Source: Euperipatoides rowelli (taxonomy: Eukaryota; Onychophora; Udeonychophora; Euonychophora; Peripatopsidae). From it: DNA of 10,591 bases. The stretch lies in assembly GCA_003024985.2 (NCBI GenBank), contig PXIH01S0013847.1. One strand, 5' to 3'. Position 1 is the stretch's first letter. Each line of letters starts with the position of its first letter. The notes beneath the pieces were generated by a model. That model did not search any database. It saw only the letters and a program-made list of their open reading frames with translations, and was not told the origin of the DNA. The position numbers were made by a program, and so were the translations under genes. Shown piece after piece: positions 7,687 to 10,591 of the stretch.

Positions 7687-7800
7687 GTAGTACCATGTAT
7701 TAAATAAACAGACTCATCTTAGATATTAAAATAGACTGTATGAGTAATTCTTTACACGGTGTTTGGAGTAAAAGAAATAAAAAATAAACGGAAAATTAAG
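7687..7800 (+). promoter_or_regulatory. Possible 5' LTR end and primer-binding site of gypsy B
   Basis: Immediately upstream of the second capsid remnant is an AT-rich stretch with a polyadenylation-like AATAAA (7702-7707), then TTTACA followed by CGGTGTTTGG (about 7750-7765). LTRs typically end in CA and are followed by a TGG-type primer-binding site; TGGTGT is a plausible ancestral form. No LTR start and no full second LTR were found, so this is tentative. Confidence 0.25.
7732..7749. repeat. Direct repeat, left copy (TAGACTGTATGAGTAATT)
   Basis: The same motif with a 2-base insertion recurs at 8710-8729 (TAGACTGTGTATGAGTAATT). The two copies lie about 50 bp before the start and about 30 bp after the end of gypsy B. 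They could be LTR remnants, a target duplication or chance. Confidence 0.7.
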
Positions 7801-8194
7801 TTACAAGTAAAGCCGCTGAAGGAGATAAGTTTTACAGGAAACAGTAAAAATTGGAGGGCATTGAAACAACTCTAACCAGCAAAGAAGGTATAAAAATATT
7901 TAATAGTCTCAAACTAGATGAGGATGCTAACTCATCTGAATTAATGGAAGGATTTGAGGCCTAGTGCTCACCGAAAAAGAATTTTGTGTATGATCGGTTT
8001 AACTTTCTAAATGTGAGAAAGCAAATAGGACAGACATGGGATTCATATCCAGCGGAACTGAGAAGGCAGCAGCTAAATGTGAGTATGATGTACAAGAGGA
8101 AAGCATTGTAAGGGACCAAATTATATTTGGAATACCAGATCCCAGCAAGAAAGAACATTTATTGAGAGACCCAACTATGACACCAAGTCAATAG
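7801..8194 (+). pseudogene. gypsy B gag: capsid remnant
   Basis: The frame from 7801 gives PLKEISFTGNSKNWRALKQ, the N-terminal gypsy capsid signature (F-x-G-N...W), ending at TAA 7873. After a deletion, another frame (7884 on) reads GIKIFNSLKLDED, a TAG (7962) where Tyr is usual, then CSPKKNFVYDRFNF and TWDSYPAELRRQQ. A shift near 8072 continues with AKCEYDVQEESIVRDQIIFG, then IPDPSKKEHLLRDPTMTP, closing at TAG 8192. These match, in order, the capsid blocks that gypsy A also shows (P-K-K-N, the E-L region, I-V-x-x-I, LLR). Minus-strand frames over this stretch are shadows. Confidence 0.85.
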
Positions 8195-8342
8195 ACCACT
8201 GTAGAGCAACTGATACAAGCAGGTTACAGGTGAAGCAACTAATGGGAAAATCTTGGAAAATTGAAGCTTTTATTAAAAAAAGGTGTAGGGGGGGACAGAG
8301 ATGTGGAGATAAGGTAATATGAATAAAAATGATCAAAAAACG

Positions 8343-8442
8343 TGCGAGCTCTGGATACATCCATACTCCAAATAAATTTCCTGCACAAAATAAGTGATGT
8401 CTATACTGAGAGGGCAGGAATCATTTTTCAAAAGTAAAGAAA
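8343..8442 (+). pseudogene. gypsy B nucleocapsid zinc-knuckle region (tentative)
   Basis: One frame reads CELWIHPYSK, then SC and later GQESFFKSK. Relatives have CxxCxxxHP...CP...C..CxGxxHFKSxC, so a first Cys, the His-Pro pair and the GQ..F-K-S tail can be placed. Most metal ligands are gone (the second Cys is Trp), and two stops interrupt the frame. The call depends on its position between capsid and protease. Confidence 0.4.
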
Positions 8443-8610
8443 ATGTATGGGAGACCCAGGTAAGGGTAATGATATACAGAAAATAGGGAGAAGTCACCAA
8501 GTGACAATAGTCAAACAAAGAATATGATACTAATGGGGACTGGAGTGGCACAAGAGTTTATAATATGTTTATGCAGTAAAGAACTATCACCAAGGAGAGG
8601 CAAAAGGTAG

Positions 8611-8682
8611 GTAATTGAAATCATGTTTAAACTTGATAGTGAAGCAGAAATTAGTGTTCTTTCTTATAAATTATTCAAACAG
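8611..8682 (+). pseudogene. gypsy B aspartic protease active-site fragment
   Basis: The frame reads IEIMFKLDSEAEISVL followed by LFKQ, matching the F-K-L-D-T-G-A-E-x-x-V-L-P signature of gypsy proteases. The catalytic Asp is kept (8635-8637), but the Thr-Gly pair has become Ser-Glu, which should abolish activity. Similarity stops at 8682 in a T-run, where the rest of the element is missing. Confidence 0.75.
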
Positions 8683-8709
8683 TTTTTTTAAAGCCTACTA
8701 ATAACAAAC

Positions 8710-8729
8710 TAGACTGTGTATGAGTAATT
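8710..8729. repeat. Direct repeat, right copy (TAGACTGTGTATGAGTAATT)
   Basis: Partner of 7732-7749. Both copies are followed by TTTA and then, after different distances, by a GGTGT motif (7756-7760 and 8760-8764), which favours a shared LTR-type origin over a simple target-site duplication. Confidence 0.65.
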
Positions 8730-8764
8730 ATTTAATAAAGTCTATTCAGTAGAAGTACCTGGTG

Positions 8765-9260
8765 TCACGACTTATTAGAGCATAACAAACACTATAAGCT
8801 ATCTCCGATTTATTGTTATACAACGATGCCACAAATGACAATCATTTACCTACTGTACATTTTGCCACAAACTGTCAACTGCTGCCTATATTGTTTTTTT
8901 AAAGAGTTTTTTTAGAATGAGGGAAAGACTTTAATCAAAAAATATGGTGTATAAAATAAATCTGGAGTTTTAAAGCAATTTTAAAAATAGCTTGAAATTC
9001 TTCAAATTAGATTTAGTAAATAAAAATATCTTTGTATAGTTTCTCTATAAAGCCCCCCCCCCCTGCCTCAATAGAAATAATAATTTTAAAGATATGCAGT
9101 ATGTTATAAGTTTCATTTTTTGAACATAGTGTACAACATATAAAGCAAAAAGCAAGTTAGTGTAATATTAATCCTGAATTATTATGAAAGAAATCCTGTA
9201 TGAAACATTTGATTTGGGGTTTTTTCTTTTTCGTTATGGTACCTTGTAAAATTATAAAAA
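8765..9260. other. AT-rich stretch without recognised gene
   Basis: No protein or RNA gene is visible. It contains an 11-base C run (9053-9063), short T runs near 8900, and CATAACAAAC at 8781-8790, which recurs just before the SINE candidate. Confidence 0.6.
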
Positions 9261-9595
9261 CATAACAAACATTGTACAGCTCCGGGGTTCCAGTGGTCTA
9301 GGCTGGTGACTGCCGAGCTAGTACATATAAGGGGACGAAGGTTCGTTCCTGGAAGACCCAGTGTTGGAAAATGGTAAATTTTATTTTGCCATTAGTACAC
9401 ACCGGGAGATTTTTCTAATTACAGATCTATTGAAATGAAATAAATCAGACGGAATCTGGAATTATGACATGGAAATAAATGGACTAACATTAGCTGGAGA
9501 ATCCAAGGATCAAGCGAACTCACAGATGAAGAAACATCGATTGTGGTTCAAGATAGAAAATTGAACTTGTACATATTGTAAAGACATGACAAACA
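9261..9595 (+). mobile_element. tRNA-derived SINE candidate
   Basis: The head carries an RNA polymerase III A-box-like TGGTCTAGGCTGG (9294-9306) and a B-box-like GGTTCGTTCCT (9340-9350), about 46 bp apart, a tRNA-like arrangement. An unrelated body of about 230 bp follows. CATAACAAACA at 9261-9271 and CATGACAAACA at 9585-9595 flank it as a possible 11-bp target-site duplication with one mismatch. The same CATAACAAAC also occurs at 8781, which weakens that reading. The B box differs from consensus, so the unit is likely old. Confidence 0.6.
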
Positions 9596-9683
9596 ATAAA
9601 AGAATAATTTTTTATGTATAAAATATGTTAATCTTTACATTGCAGATTTAAAGTTCACAGAATCTATAAAATAAAGGAGTAGA

Positions 9684-10390
9684 AATGTTTGTATATTAGA
9701 AAGGCTTCATCCTTAACCACACATCCTAGTACATTGATTTTTGATTTACTTGAAAGCCCTGGTAAAGCAGATCCAACTGTTGTTATTTTTGGATTCTTAT
9801 GACCTTCCCTGCCCTAGGGATAAACTTTTGAACATTTAGGATAGAAGTTGTGAAGTTTGCTGGACAAATCATAGCAAACTCCTGAGCTCCAGAAACAGCC
9901 TAAGATACATTTTAAAAACTTATTTGTAGCCACTGACTGGCTTCTTACACTAGTAGCCTAAAAATGTATAAGATTCATTTTAACCCTTTGTAAGCTGTGG
10001 TCCATCTAAATCAGTGAGGCGCAATGGTAGCAATACACCCCTCAGGTGGTCTTTTGTAAAGTCAGGGAAGGGGAAAAGATTGGGAACCTGAAATAAAAAT
10101 CTACTTAATAAAAGAGTAAATTTCTGTATAATGGTAATGTTTCATACCCCTACTCAACCACACATGCTAGCACAATGATATTTGATTTACTTGAAACTCC
10201 TGTTAAGTAGATCTGACAGATTATTTTAAGACTACTTTAACTGCCCTGGGGATGAATTTTTAAAAATTTAAGGGTGAAAGGAGATCCAAAGATTGCAGGC
10301 CAATTTGTTAGCGAACTCCAGAACAAGACTGAAATATATATTTAAAATTTTTGTAGCCCGGTTTCTTTTGCTAGTATTTAATGAAAAACT
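9684..10390. repeat. Diverged direct duplication, period ~441 bp
   Basis: About 250 bp beginning near 9715 recurs from 10156. The best block, AACCACACAT(C/G)CTAG, followed by TTTGATTTACTTGAAA, has only about four differences in 41 bases. Later anchors in the same order include CTGCCCT(A/G)GGGAT, a GCAAACTCC/GCGAACTCC block with CCAGAA, and TTTGTAGCC. The copies have many small indels, so the duplication is old. Each copy is followed by a tRNA-like segment (10018 and 10494). Confidence 0.85.
10018..10031 (+). repeat. tRNA-like A-box remnant
   Basis: GGCGCAATGGTAGC matches the D-arm/A-box stretch I remember for tRNA-Trp-type genes. The rest of a tRNA fold and a clear B box are missing, so this is a retroposed or SINE head remnant rather than a working tRNA gene. 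Confidence 0.45.
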
Positions 10391-10487
10391 AATTCAGATC
10401 CTAAATTTTGGCTCATCTGTTTTCAATTTTTAAAATGTTTTTCTGCCCTGTGGGGCCAGTCGAGTGTTGAATGAACACCACTCGGCA

Positions 10488-10541
10488 CTCCAGTGGTACA
10501 GCTTGCCAACTGGTTCTAATCCGGGCAAATTTTCAATTCCC
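10488..10541 (+). repeat. tRNA-like SINE head remnant
   Basis: CTCCAGTGGTACAGC (A-box-like from 10494) and TTTCAATTCCC (B-box-like, 10531-10541) lie about 37 bp apart. The CCAGTGGT core is shared with the SINE head at 9290. The body would run past the window edge. Confidence 0.5.
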
Positions 10542-10591
10542 TGATTAAATTAGTTGAAGTCTGAGATGTTTTTTTCACTGAATTCTGTATC

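Larger units (their letters stand above)
7801..8682 (+). mobile_element. Second degraded Ty3/gypsy remnant (gypsy B), gag to protease only
   Basis: Capsid, a doubtful zinc-knuckle region and a protease active-site region follow in the correct order on the plus strand. Reverse transcriptase and everything after it are missing. The protein traces differ from those of gypsy A at most positions, and the protease loop is preserved in a different state (DSEAE here, lost there). It is therefore a separate insertion, not a duplicate of gypsy A. Confidence 0.82.

Noticed and set aside
2064-8244. GTGAAGCAACTAATG shared at 2064-2078 and 8230-8244
   Set aside because: The 15-bp match does not extend, and the two places have different contexts within or before the gypsy remnants; probably chance.
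7961-8551. Three minus-strand ORFs (7961-8158, 8175-8360, 8333-8551)
   Set aside because: Antisense to the gypsy B capsid and nucleocapsid remnants; hydrophobic composition typical of AT-rich antisense.
10018-10110. Functional tRNA gene
   Set aside because: Only the A-box stretch matches; no acceptor stem, anticodon arm or correct B box.
1-10591. CRISPR array, operon or other prokaryotic system
   Set aside because: No regularly spaced short repeats with unique spacers, no tightly packed genes; all content is eukaryotic transposon-derived.

Overview
The window looks like intergenic DNA from an animal, most likely an invertebrate. It is AT-rich, has no intact long reading frame and no bacterial gene organisation. 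It carries remnants of several animal transposon classes: Ty3/gypsy LTR elements, a LINE, a DDE (Tc1/mariner-type) DNA transposon, a TTAA-flanked piggyBac-type MITE and tRNA-derived SINE-like units. The species cannot be told from the sequence alone. I see no intact host gene, and every protein signal is broken by stops or frameshifts.

Layout. 1-440 is simple AT-rich DNA with poly-T tracts. 454-582 is a TTAA-bounded piggyBac-like MITE candidate with a 14-bp palindrome. 636-1680 is a tandem array of about eight diverged units of about 148 bp. It abuts a reading frame (1660-2007) that contains one canonically spaced C2H2 zinc finger and half of a second. A perfect 10-bp hairpin lies at 1946-1972. 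2118-5126 is a degraded Ty3/gypsy element on the + strand (gypsy A) in the order capsid, zinc knuckles, protease, reverse transcriptase, RNase H and integrase zinc finger. It stops before the integrase catalytic core.

On the - strand, 6889 down to about 5246 is a degraded LINE-like element. ORF1 has RRM-like segments followed by zinc knuckles, and an ORF2 start resembles an endonuclease domain. Its reverse transcriptase is missing, so gypsy A and the LINE face each other with both 3' parts absent. At 7424-7686 (+) is the C-terminal part of a DDE transposase. At 7801-8682 (+) is a second, independent gypsy remnant (gypsy B) with capsid and protease fragments, bounded by a near-identical 18-20 bp direct repeat. 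From about 9260 to the end lie a tRNA-derived SINE candidate with possible target-site repeats and a diverged direct duplication (period about 441 bp), each copy followed by a tRNA-like head.

The elements do not work together. This is a layered graveyard of old insertions. The points most worth following up are the MITE, the zinc-finger fragment at the edge of the satellite, the RRM plus zinc-knuckle ORF1, the double truncation near 5.1-5.25 kb and the SINE-containing duplication. I found no evidence for a new functional system.
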